This document shows, piece after piece, positions 50,012 through 61,391 of a stretch of DNA of 64,000 nucleotides. Position 1 is the first letter of the stretch. Each line of letters begins with the position of its first letter. The translations under genes and the position numbers were made by a program. The stretch lies in the NCBI GenBank assembly GCA_002189035.1, contig NEEC01000002.1, positions 3,423,501 through 3,487,500 of the forward strand. The letters are read 5' to 3'. The DNA comes from Utricularia gibba (taxonomy: Eukaryota; Streptophyta; Magnoliopsida; Lamiales; Lentibulariaceae). The notes beneath the pieces are model-generated. The model was given only the letters and a program-made list of their open reading frames with translations, searched no databases and was not told where the DNA came from.

Positions 50012-53000
50012 CTAATGGCGTGGGACGCTCTTTCTTTGCAGCCATCGATTCAAGGAGTGTTTGGTGACCATCAGTCTTTGAAGCACCGCAGGCCTTCTGG
50101 AAAAAGCTTTCGATGATTTTGGGGATTCACTTCTGTCTGCTGCTGCGTTTTCCGACTTCGGGCCTTCTTTCTCCAAGTTGGCTTCCTTTCCTGCCGCAAA
50201 AACCTCAAGCCCCAGATGGTGCCGTAACAGTGAAGTCACCGCTTCCCTGACTCCATCTTCGTCTTTAGATCCTTCATCCCTGAAACCATCCTGATGCTGC
50301 CCAAGTATGATAAGGACGTCCTCTTTTATCAAGGAACCCCTACTATACTTCTCTTTGATCTTCCTCAGAACTGCAAGGACAACAATTCGTGCTTCCACCT
50401 GTTGACTCAACACTATCATTAGGGCTGCTTCTTCAGGAAAATAACCTGCTTCCAACAATTACTCTAGACTATGTACCTTGGTGACACCTCGGAGGTCAAT
50501 GCAGATGTTCTCGGCATTTCTATCCTTCAGGTGCTCGGCGACCTTCTCAAGTAGCACACTTCGAGAACCAGACTCTGCTCTGCTACGCTGAACTTGGCCG
50601 TTCTTTGAAGTTTCATTTTCTATCACGCCTTCACACCACTCTTCGATCAGTTGTTTGAGGTAGTAGTCATTAGGCTTGTACCTTCAGAAGGATGGTGAAA
50701 AAACGACCCATTTATCACTCATCCACATGCTGTGGTTTCATCTCATCATGCAGTAAAGAGACACTTGGTAGCATGCATACCCACCCTGCTTTTCTCATAT
50801 CTTGATACACAACAAGGCATTGCTGTACTTCATCTAGGGAGCCATATCTACTACGAGCTCTGAGCATTGTTCTATAAGTAACCTGAAATTTAAGCATCGG
50901 CAGCTTACACATTGATGATGCCGACATGGATAGAAAAATAGGCATAAAATCTTACCACATTTGGTTTTATGTGATATTTTTTCATCTCTCCGAAAAGCAT
51001 AAACGCAAGTTTTGGGTTCTTGTGTTTCACGCAAATCTGCAGATTCATAATTTAATCCTTCAGATCACCAGAAATGACCTTGTATTCAAATGTACGCCAA
51101 CAAAACCACTCCCGCCTTTATAACTGGGATACTAATTCAAGAACAAGCATTCGCACCTTGATAGCCGTTGTGTATGCGATGACATCAGGTTCCACACCAT
51201 CTTCACGCATGGATCTCAGGATCTGCAAGAGTGAGATACTTTTCTTGGATACATAGAATCCCATATAGCAATGCTTCTACATCAACGACACTTTTTTCTT
51301 CAACAAAGAAAAAATTTACCTGTATGGTGCCAGCAACATTTCCCAAGTCCCACAAATATTCATTAATATTGACCAGCTTATACGGTCAGGACAAAGGCCA
51401 ACGTTCTTCATTTCCTCCATCAACTCTTTAGCACGGTGATAGTCAGCACCACAGGCTTGCATCAGAATGTTGTATGTTGTAGTAGTCGGTTGGAAGGGAA
51501 CATTAACTGTTGAGGATGAGGGGTGACACATTGATACTTCCATCAGATCATATTTCATTAATTTGCTGGGTTTTTTCCACACATCATCACCAATTCTCAC
51601 TCGGAACCCAAAATCCTTCCAGCATTTAAAGGTCCGAAGGCACGATCAAATTGGCAAGTTTCAACGAACGCATGGAGAATGACATTGAAGCATCGAGAAT
51701 TTGGCCTCACACCAGCTAGGAGCATTTCATCAAATAATTTAATGGCCTGTTCAACGAGACCTGCATTTGCACAAGCAGTGATCAATGAAGACCATGTGAT
51801 GGCATTGGGAATGACTCCGTGCATCTCCATGTCTTCTTTAATTTTAAGCGCCAGCTTCCACATTTTGGCATCTGCAAAAACCTGAATGTTGATGTTGGTT
51901 GTCCTCTAAATTGAAATTCATAATCCTATAGACCACAACAATTATACCTAATAACCTTTATGCAGTAACGGAGTTTTAACTTTTTCTTTTAGAAAACTTG
52001 CAGCAGAAGTTCTATCACCTTGTTTGCACAAAAATGTCAAAAACATACCTCAATCATTGTGCTGTATGTGTAGACATCCAACCTCAGTGTTCCTAATGAT
52101 TCCAATTTCTTCATCTTCTCATAAACGCTCTTAGCCAATTCAAATTTTCCAGCAATACGGCATGATTTCAAGAGTATGTTATGAGTTACGATATCAGCAG
52201 ACACTCCAAGTTCCTATACATGCATTAAGCAAGTGATATTTCTGCTAGAGAGTGAAATATCTGGGCTTCAAGATTCATTAAAACATGGGACGAACTCAAG
52301 AATGAATGAAATGTATACAGTGGAGTAGAGAGCTGTGGAGAACCTTACCTCCATTTTCTTGAAGATATCTGAAGTGTATGTTAGATCATGAGCATTTACA
52401 TTCATAAGGCTGTTGAAAACGTAAATGTTTGGGGTGACATTTCTAGACAGGAGCTCCTACAATAAAAGTCAACACATTTTTAGGATTCAATCCCTGATGA
52501 GTCATAATCAGTTTCAGACTATAAACAAAGTTCAGGTTCAATTCACCTCCCAGAAAAATTACCTCAAAAATTGCTCTAGGCTTCAAGTAATTCCCACAAA
52601 GACCACATACATCAATTATTGTGCGGTACACAACCTGGCTGGGAGAACCCAAACTTTGCCTATACGCTTCAAAGGCAGTCACCGCTGACACCAAGTCTCT
52701 CCTTTTTCCATATTCAAGAATAATTGCACAGACCAACATTTCTGAATGCTCAAAGTTTTGCACATACCTGCAGACCATCCAACATATGATACTGAATGAA
52801 GCATGCTTGAGATATGGATACAACTTCCAGTTCATGGGAATGAAACGCCCCTTTGGAATTGGAACACTTCCTTTTCACATAAGAATTAAAGTGAAACCAA
52901 CCAATTGTACCCGACAAACGCCTAGTGTATGAATGATTGATTTCCTTCTCCCATTGATAATATTCATTCTGTATTTCTTACTCACACTTCTAAACAGCAT

Positions 53001-53749
53001 CTAAGGTGAAACTCTTTTCTCGATCATTTTGTGTGCGATAAAAAGACTTAAAACAAACCGTATGGCTGCGGAAGGATCCATCCCTACGATGCAACTATCG
53101 ATGATTTCAGCCTCATCGACCAGTTTTTGTATTGGAATCTGGAATCCTGAACCATCGAAATACAGTAGTAAAGTTAGTAATCGCAGCATTAAAGTTTTTA
53201 TACCCGTACCACATTTGTTAATACTAAATTACCAGAAAGCTTCTCCAGCAAGCTCAAAACCTGTTCCTTATCGCCACCGTCCAACAACCGACGGCATTCC
53301 GATATCAGCGCCTCCATCGCAATGCCATCAAGCAACCGAACTGGAGCAACTCCAAGGTGTTGGATAGCATTGAACAGCTTCTCGACAGCAGGTATGAGCA
53401 CTCCCTCATTCGACATGTGAGCAATCCACGTCGCCATCTTATCCGAAGTAGCCAGCTCAAGAAACTCCGACGGCTTCATACGGGTTGAACTTGCAGTCTC
53501 CACAATCATCAGAAAGTCCTCGAATTCCCCTTTTCTCGTAAGGTTTGAAGCCATCTCGGAGTGGTACGTCAAGGTATCCGGGCCACCATTCCATCGAGGA
53601 GAAGCGAGAAATTGAGAGGACGTAGGGAGTTGGAGCCTTGCCTTGCTGAAGTTGTGCCTCGAAGACGATGGACTATGAATGCGGAAAGGGGAAGTTTCTG
53701 AGTGCCCAAGGACGCTGGTTGAGTTCAGGATCGACACAGCGTCCCTCAT
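50012..53749 (-). CDS. pentatricopeptide repeat protein, plastid-type (At5g02830-like), two frameshifts
   Basis: Eleven exons on the minus strand: 53,749-53,233; 53,146-53,059; 52,767-52,563; 52,456-52,349; 52,213-52,049; 51,881-51,320; 51,222-51,157; 51,036-50,956; 50,882-50,785; 50,681-50,477; 50,398-50,012. Together about 827 residues. PPR proteins bind organelle RNA, and this one resembles Arabidopsis At5g02830, annotated as chloroplast. The N-terminus is Ser/Arg-rich like a transit peptide. PPR motifs include VTPNIYVFNSLMNVNA, VSADIVTHNILLKSC, VIPNAITWSSLITACANAG, QPTTTTYNILMQACG, VEPDVIAYTTAIK and IKPNVVTYRTMLRA. The last exon has a conserved RRPAVLQRLMVTKHSLNRWLQ. Exon 6 is 562 nt and needs two extra bases, at about 51,635 and 51,340, to stay in frame. 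All other exon phases fit. Confidence 0.9.
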
Positions 53750-53851
53750 TTCCCGGCCGTTCGTTTTTCGCTGGGGTAGCGGGTAGCGAATAAAAATCAC
53801 GAGGGAATTCTATTTTATCTAAATATTTTCTAGAGAAAAAAATATTGATCA

Positions 53852-53923
53852 TCCGTTGTCGTCCAGCGGTTAGGATATCTGGCTTTCACCCAGGAGACCC
53901 GGGTTCGATTCCCGGCAACGGAA
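53852..53923 (+). tRNA. tRNA-Glu (UUC)
   Basis: 72 nt with a paired acceptor stem (TCCGTTG with CAACGGA), a D arm, an anticodon stem TCTGG/CCAGG with loop CTTTCAC, and the TTCGATT loop of the T arm. The anticodon is TTC at 53,885-53,887. The A and B box promoters are internal. A TTTT terminator follows at 53,928. It has no intron and lies between the divergent PPR and WD40 genes. Confidence 0.96.
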
Positions 53924-53934
53924 TCCCTTTTCAT

Positions 53935-54520
53935 TGACCCTCTGATGTCAGCCCAACATTTTGGGCTCTCGCTTTTATGCCTACGTGTGTGGGTCCCAGC
54001 GATCGGCCCTAAGGGTTGGGCTTCGAAGAACCCCAGTCGTATCTTTCTTCTCTCCGAATTCCAAATAAAGCCCAAAGTGGCATACTTTTTTTTTTACAAA
54101 TCATCGCTGAATTCATCCAGTTCTCGCCAATGAGGAGAGCAAGGGGCTGAAAGATTTCTCCTCCTCCCATCCTGAGGAACCAAATCCTACTCTCAGTCTG
54201 CTCGCTTCAGAGATTGATCATGTTTAAATGAAGCCGATACAAACGCATACAATGCGTACTTGGTAATGGTTCAGAGCAAAAGTCAATACCATACGTGAAG
54301 CATTCATCTTGGGACGACTTGAAGCTCCTGTGAGGCTATCACTGGATTTTTAGGATCTCAATAAAAAGAAGCTCTTGGTGCACAAGCCTCGCCCTTTGTC
54401 TGTGGAAGTGGGGTTGTAACCGGATTCAAGCCCAGAAACCAGATTTTGAGTTTTTATTAAAAAGTTACTTCTTTTTGTATTTGCTTTTTTTCAACGATTT
54501 GTTATTGGTAGAAAGAGATT
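53935..54520. other. upstream region of the WD40 gene
   Basis: Contains TTTTGGGCTCTC and GGGTTGGGCTTCG (TGGGCY-type motifs) and a 5' leader. No gene. Confidence 0.4.
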
Positions 54521-57500
54521 ATGAACAGCGGAGCGAGTAATTCTATGCTGTCCTCGGCATCGGCATCGGCGTCGGGAAACAACGGTCAGGCGCCGGGCTT
54601 AAAGACGTATTTCAAAACCCAAGAAGGTAAATATAAACTTCAATATGAGAAGACGCATCCGACGGGTCTTCTACACTACGCCCATGGCAAGACAGTTACC
54701 CAGGTTGGTTGATTTTTTTTTTTTTCTATCGCTTAAGCGGTGTTTGGCGTGATTGTCAAAGTGCTTGATTAAGAAGCTCTATACGTTTTGGGTTCAACTA
54801 TGATTCTGCTGGTTTGGAAATCTTAAACTTCGGAATCGCTAGTTCCTTGTGCAAATGTTTTGAGATTGAGTTTTGGTGTAGGTCATAGCCTGTTGTGATA
54901 ATTGTCTCCTTCCTGCAGCATAGTAGTAAAAAGTAAATTTTTACGAGAATAGAACGTCTTGCAGCCATTTAGATGGCATTTCCCTCTGGAAAAATGGGAC
55001 ATAACCTTCAAGTAGGTGAATCATTCGATTGCTTAATTGTTTTTCAGGTCACCCTGGCTCATCTCAAGGATAAGCCAGTTCAGACACCCACACAGGCATC
55101 CTCCAGTTTAGGAGTGAGTAGTGGAGTAAGGTCTGCAGCAGCCCGATTATTAGGTGGTGCAAATGGGAGTAGGACACTTAGTTTTGTCGGAGGGAATGGT
55201 GGGGTTAAGTCAGTGAGTGGGACTACTACTCGAATTGGATCATTGGGATCCTCCAGTTCAAGTAATCTTATTGGTAACCAGAATTTTGATGGAAAGGGGT
55301 CTTACTTGATTTTCAATGTTGGTGATGCCATTTTCATCAGTGACTTGAATTCTCAAGATAAGGTGATATTTCTTATCTTCATTTACCTTAGATGGAAGGG
55401 TATTGTCCTGTATAATTCCAAGGCTTGATGTGCTTCGTAGGATCCTATAAAGTCGATACAGTTCAGTAACTCAAACCCTGTGTGCCACTCTTATGATCAT
55501 GACTCCAAAGATGGGCATGATTTGCTTATTGCTTTGAATTCTGGAGATGGTATCACTTCTACCTCAGAATCTTAAACGGTGCCTCATTTTTTTCTATTGT
55601 TTGAAAAAGTTTTTCTTTGAATTTCCTGTAGTTTACTCAGCATCTCTAAGGCAACAACTGCAGGATGTTGGCAAAAAGCTTGTGGGAGCTCAACACTATA
55701 ATAAAGATGGTTTCATTAACAGCAAGTGCGAAGTTTATGACTATCCTAAATGTTCAAATGCTTGCGTTTGATGAACAACTTTCAGTTTTATCACGATGTT
55801 TATCCGTTCACTAATAATCCCTCATTCTGTTTCATTACCATTGTTTTTTTTTCCGTCGCATCAGCCGTTGTACTTGTATTGCTTGGGTTCCCAATGGAGA
55901 TGGCACATTCGTCGTTGCTCATTCAGATGGCAATATGTATGTGTATGAAAAGGCAAGTTATCGTTTTTAGGTAACCAAGCTTTCTTTCTATTTCTTAATC
56001 ATCTAAAACTGATCGTTCTTCATCTTTTCAGCATAGAGATGTATCTGGTGACCCTTCCTTCCCAGTTATAAAGGATCCAGCCCTATTTTGTGTATCTCAT
56101 GCACGCTACAGTAAGGTATTGATTTCTTAATTACAAAGCCAATGCATATGTTATTTCACGTAGTGTTTAGGACCTGACTGCAGCTTGCATTTGCCACTGG
56201 TTTCACTGTAGTATCATTTCTGTTGTGTAAGCGTCTCCCTCTGCAATTTTTACAGAACCCAGTTGCCAGGTGGCATGTATGTCAAGGTTCAATAAATGGA
56301 TTAGCTTTTTCACCAGATGGTTCATATTTGGCAACTGTAGGAAGAGATGGTATTATATTTTTCACTCATTCTATAGTGCACATTTTTTCCACTTATCATC
56401 AGGAAAAATTCTAAACACAGGAATCTTGCGAGTCTTTGACTACAAAAAAGAACTACTGTACTGTGGAGGAAAAAGCTATTACGGCGCTCTCTTATGTTGT
56501 GCTTGGAGGCGAGTCCTGATTTTGTGTCTCTCTAATTTTCTTCTCTAGTAAATGACTTTTCGCTCTCAAAGGGGTTTGTCTTCCTGACTTGATTAAGTGA
56601 TCAATCCTATAAAATTGTGAAATAACTGATGGCATGTGAAACAACAGCATCGATGGAAAATATATTTTGACTGGAGGGGAGGATGACCTTGTTCAGGTTT
56701 GGAGCATGGAGGATAAAAAAGTTGTTGCATGGGGCGAGGGGCACAACTCATGGGTGAGATTCCTTATTTTGTTGAATTTTTTTTTCTTTGGCATATTTCC
56801 AAGTAAAATTTGATGAATTTCCTTCTATAATTCTCAAGCACTAACTCATGATTGTTTTTGTGCATGCTGTGTGCTATCCTTATACCTTCAAAAAATCTGT
56901 TTGATCGGTGATCTTGGGAAATTATTTTTCTTACGATGTTTCTCATATACAATGCGAATGAATCTCCTGCCTTTTATTTCCAGGTGAGCGGCGTGTCATT
57001 TGATCCATATTGGCAGCCTCCAAATTCAGATGATGTTACCGAAAATGTTGTATATCGCTTTGGCTCTGTTGGCCAGGTACTGAAATATATCATCCGCTCA
57101 CCCGAATCACTTGGAATGCAATACTCATGTGTTGTTAGAAGTTAGCGGTGGAGTTTTCTTGTGAACAAATGAGGAGCTAGGAAGATTATAGTTACTGGTG
57201 ACATGTTTCCTCTGTGTTATCTCCACCATCTTAATGAAAAACTAGGTGCACACAGCATCAATGGCTTGTGCTTTTCTTCCTGTTCAACCCCTTTAATGAG
57301 CTTGTTTCCCACCCAGGATGCCCAATTGCTCTTATGGGACCTTGAGATGGATGAGCTCGTAGTTCCTGTCCGCCGTGCCCCCGGTGGTTCACCCACATTT
57401 AGTGCTGGAAGTCAGTCTGCTCACTGGGACAGTGCATGCCCGGCCAACACCTTAAGGCCTGCCCCAAGCATGCGGGATGTTCCGAAGCTCTCCCCTCTGG

Positions 57501-57715
57501 TTGCGCACCGTGTGCACACAGAACCACTCTCAGGATTGAACTTTACACAGGACTCGGTTCTCACAGTTTCCAGGGAGGGCAACATCAAGATCTGGATGAG
57601 ACCAAGTGCTTCCGATGGTCAGTCAACTACCTCTGATTCCTTCACAAGCGCCAACTCAAATGAACGGTTGTCGTCTCAGTCAAGTAAAGCTTCGAGTTGT
57701 GTTCACAAACAATGA
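54521..57715 (+). CDS. WD40 repeat protein, creC/DMWD/WDR20-like
   Basis: Eleven exons: 54,521-54,703; 55,048-55,362; 55,441-55,549; 55,632-55,725; 55,865-55,952; 56,032-56,115; 56,256-56,349; 56,421-56,508; 56,648-56,753; 56,984-57,076; 57,317-57,715. They sum to 1,653 nt, exactly 550 residues plus stop. Relatives are fungal creC and animal WDR20/DMWD, WD40 scaffolds that partner deubiquitinases (USP12/46-type). Whether the plant member does so is inferred. The N-terminus is Ser/Ala-rich, then TLAHLKDKP and a low-complexity Ser/Gly stretch. Clear repeats read [59 protein letters not shown] and [27 protein letters not shown] and a Ser-rich tail follow. Introns 5 and 8 have GC donors. Arabidopsis At2g37160 and At3g53390 are likely counterparts (from memory). 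Confidence 0.94.
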
Positions 57716-58135
57716 TGATACATGAGACTGCAGATGGATTGTTTGTTCAACCTATTTGCTTGCACAACGCGTTTCTGAGATGAGATTCTGGGCGAGATAA
57801 AAACAGGGCCCTTCGTATGTATACCCACAGGGCGTAGCGCACCCGGCCTTGAGAGGAGCATCTGTCACATTTTAGACAGCCGCTCCGCTCGCTCAATCCA
57901 TTTTGTATGTATGTAGAGGAGAACTCTCGGATACCGATTTCTGGCACGTGCCATAATTGATGTTGCTGCCTTTTTCTTTTCTTTCCTTTTCTTTTTTACT
58001 TTAACAATGTCATTTACTGTAACAACTCCCACCAAATTCTGTGACGCTGGATTCATGCACACAATCAGCATAGAATGAGGATGAGGCCACTGTCTGTAGA
58101 TGTCCGCAAACAGGGTAATGAACTGCCTGCCTGCC

Positions 58136-60447
58136 TTATTGGTGCCATGTCTCAGTTTGAACTGGGTGAGAACTTTGTGCAGCAGTTGCATCAACCAAGT
58201 CTGCAGGGTGGTCTGGTTGAACAGCCTCTTGCTGCTGCTGGGAAATCGGAAGTGCTGTCCGCCGCGCTCTCAGCTTGCGGATTTCCAGTAATATGGATGT
58301 ACCACACATCGCACCTCCAAAGCCGGTGAATGTTGCCAGAAGTACTGAGAGAACAGCTTGCAGACGCAGCTGGAGAGGTGCACAGGGCATCCATTGTTAA
58401 GACAGATTTGCTAGAAACATGTTTTGATATGATAATAAATGAGTGAGCTTACCACTGAGTAGAAAATATGCGCAAAGAGAATTACCAAACAGAACTGTGC
58501 CGCAGCATATATCCAAGCATATCCTCCTCTTACTGTCAGACAAAGAAAACAAAGTTCCAGCGTCATCAGGAGAAAGAGGTTTCGCCGATTCTTTCAACTG
58601 AGCATGACACATACCCATGGTGGTTGAAGTCATTGATGCAAGGAGGCCTAGGATGCAGGAAAAGGGCAGAGATATAGAAATTGCACCGGTTCCCATCTTT
58701 CCTACCTGCAGGAAAAATCAAGAAATGAAAAAGAGAATGTAACTTGTGAAGATAGATCCATTTCTACCCACCAGAAGCTGTTCCAGGAAGCAGAAGTATG
58801 CAAGCATGCTGACGATCACGAGAATGGGCACATCCTGCCAGACCCTATACGCAGTTGCACAAACTCGTCTATCAAGTTTCTGACGTCGGTATTCGTTCAG
58901 ATTTTAGAGTGTAATAAGCGTAGTCTTTTTATTACCTGTATCTCGAAAACCCAGCAGGCTGGTTTCCAGAGCCACGACTTTGGGCATTTTGTATTTTCAG
59001 AAGTGCGACAGGCAAATTTTTGACATCTTGGTTACAGATATCACAAGTCCTGTTCCCCTTCAAGCTGAACCATTTGATAGCACACTCTTTGTGGGCTAAT
59101 GCAAGCTCACCTTTGCAGCTGCATTCCATTTTCAGGGTGTTTGACCCCTCCCCGAGTTCTATCAGGCAGATTCTGCACACAGCTTCCTCTTCAAGGATGT
59201 CCTCTCCATAATCACTCTTCTCATCTGGATCAATGAGCAAGGCATCCAGTAAGAGTCAAGTACCAGACTCTCAGACAGGGTGTAAGCTTTTGTTTATCAA
59301 ATGAAAGAAGGATGATTAATGAACGGTACTTCGCCTGATTCATTCTTGCATATCAAAGGCGTGTTTTTATTTCAAAACCTCAAGTATTGAACTGCTGTGG
59401 CCTGATGTACTAAGAATTTCACCTGTGACTTGATTTGAAGTTGCGGTGGTCTGCCCTGTGGCACAAGGTGACACTGGTACCACACGGTATACACTCCCCA
59501 GATAGCTCGCCTGTTTCAAACTCACCACCTTGTTTAGTGCAGGCACGGAGCGTGAGCGATGTATGGATGACATATTCGCACTTTTCTGCACGCACAACAA
59601 TGAAATAGACACATTCTAGCCATGTGAATACCATCATCCAAAAGCTCCAGTCAAATGGAAATGAAGGGGTACCCACAGCACCATCAGGAGAAGGATGGTG
59701 ATATCCTCCGTGTGACGACTCGGGATTGGAATGCAAAACAGGAGTCTCTGGTAAGGATGATGTCCTCTTGATCATAGGAGAAAAAAGTTTCGTAAAGGAA
59801 AATGTTCTAGAAATTGGTTTCTTCCCTCCGATCTCAAGGGAATCTCCCACAGCTAACATTGCAGCCTTCTCGAGCTCTGAGTTGGTATTCGGGAACCTGA
59901 AGCTGACTCTAGGAACAATACCTTTCATTGCCGATTTCCCATTAGACGTTGAAGGGGGAGGAGATCCATTTGTTCTCGTTGTATTGGGACTGGAAAGGGG
60001 AGAAAAATTTACTTTCTTGGGAGTCTGAATCGGCGAGGAGTGTATGTTCAAAGATGCTAAGTTCTCCACACTCGCCGAAGCTTGATCCCGAGGTAGCTTA
60101 ACCATCAAATCCTTCTTCGCCCGCACTCGCTTCCTCGACGATTCTTCATTAACAATTTCACTCACTTCTTTTCCAGTGTAGTCCTGAAAAGTGATGAATC
60201 GAGAGCACACTGATCAAAAAGTCGTCATTCCGGAAACAGTCGTTCACTCATGACACACCCAAACCAGAAAGTAATATTTTTTTCAAGGTAAACGGAAAAA
60301 AAAATGATCAAAAGATCCAGACGACGATACCATCGGTGATAAACCAACAAAATGAAAAAGGAAACAGAAGCTAGTTATTGGTACCGATGGAGGTGCTAAA
60401 TCGGTGTGGGAATGGGCATCATCGCTTTCCCCAGTAGAAGATTCCAT
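58136..60447 (-). CDS. RING-CH (RINGv) membrane E3 ubiquitin ligase
   Basis: Eight exons on the minus strand: 60,447-60,385; 60,183-59,677; 59,585-59,423; 59,224-58,936; 58,844-58,772; 58,705-58,615; 58,532-58,453; 58,369-58,136. They sum to 1,500 nt, 499 residues plus stop, all phases matching. A long basic, Ser/Pro-rich N-terminus ([12 protein letters not shown]-like segment) leads to a C4HC3 RING-CH finger from about residue 261: CRIC, CSC, HKEC and CDIC. Four hydrophobic segments follow ([70 protein letters not shown]), and the protein ends in a Gln-rich tail. Family members (MARCH-type) ubiquitinate membrane proteins. The start at 60,447 is the first ATG of exon 1. Arabidopsis At2g37950 is a plausible relative (from memory). 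Confidence 0.93.
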
Positions 60448-61391
60448 TCGCGGATTCCCCTGCAAAATCCCGCCTTACATTAATCAAACAGAACCCAGAA
60501 TCCCCAGAGAGTGTCAGAGACGTATGAGAAAGAGAGAGAATTGTGGCAAAATCATCAAGGGGCCAACCGGCAGGGGGAGGAGAGGAGAGGACTGAAGAAG
60601 GCAGTAAGCAGAACGCAAACAACACTCGTCCTTGTAGGTGGCGTGGACTAGCGGGAGCTCTCGCTTTCCCTGGGTATAAAGGCACACTCTATTTATTTCA
60701 TTTAATAATAAATATATCCCATGATGCCTTCCCTTTTCGCCCTCGCCCTCGCCCTCCCCCTCATTTAATAATATCCCCTGTGAGTGTGAAGTAATCAATC
60801 ACAAACGCCATCATTCCGCAGTGACCCCTTCCTTCTTCTTCTTCTCAACCGGACGCACAGGGCAGCCTCCGGTCGGTCGTTGTCCCGATGCCATCGGATG
60901 CGACAACGAGGATTTTCTGCTCTCAACTACACTGCCATCACCATCAACAATGCGGAATTATGATACCACAGTGTTCAAACGTGTACAGGGAAAGCTTGTC
61001 TTAAACCAACTACTACACACCATCAAGTGTTGGAAATTGCTTATTGAATAAAAGATGAATATTCTACATTGTTAATTGAAATTTACTGTAATTAATTTAT
61101 ATGAAATACTATTTATTAATTTTGACGAACTTAAAAGATGAATATTCTATGCTGTCGTAACTAAGTTTTGAATCGTTTTTTTTTTTTTGTATTCGATTTT
61201 CAACAAGAATATGGTCGATCTCATCTCCCCATTTTCCTTTTGATAGCCGAACCACCAGGTGGTTGCCCACTACGAGTTCAGGTTGAATGCACAGGATGTG
61301 TATTATTCAGTGTGAGGACCCAACATTAGATTTCGTCCAACTTGAAGGAACACACAAAAACGGGTTTCATATGATATGATTTCGTGTGGAT
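60448..61391. other. intergenic region between RING-CH and receptor genes
   Basis: Left part: 5' leader and promoter of the RING-CH gene, with a GCCCTC repeat at about 60,741-60,763 and CTT repeats near 60,833. Right part: probable 3' end of the receptor gene. No other gene seen. Confidence 0.5.
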
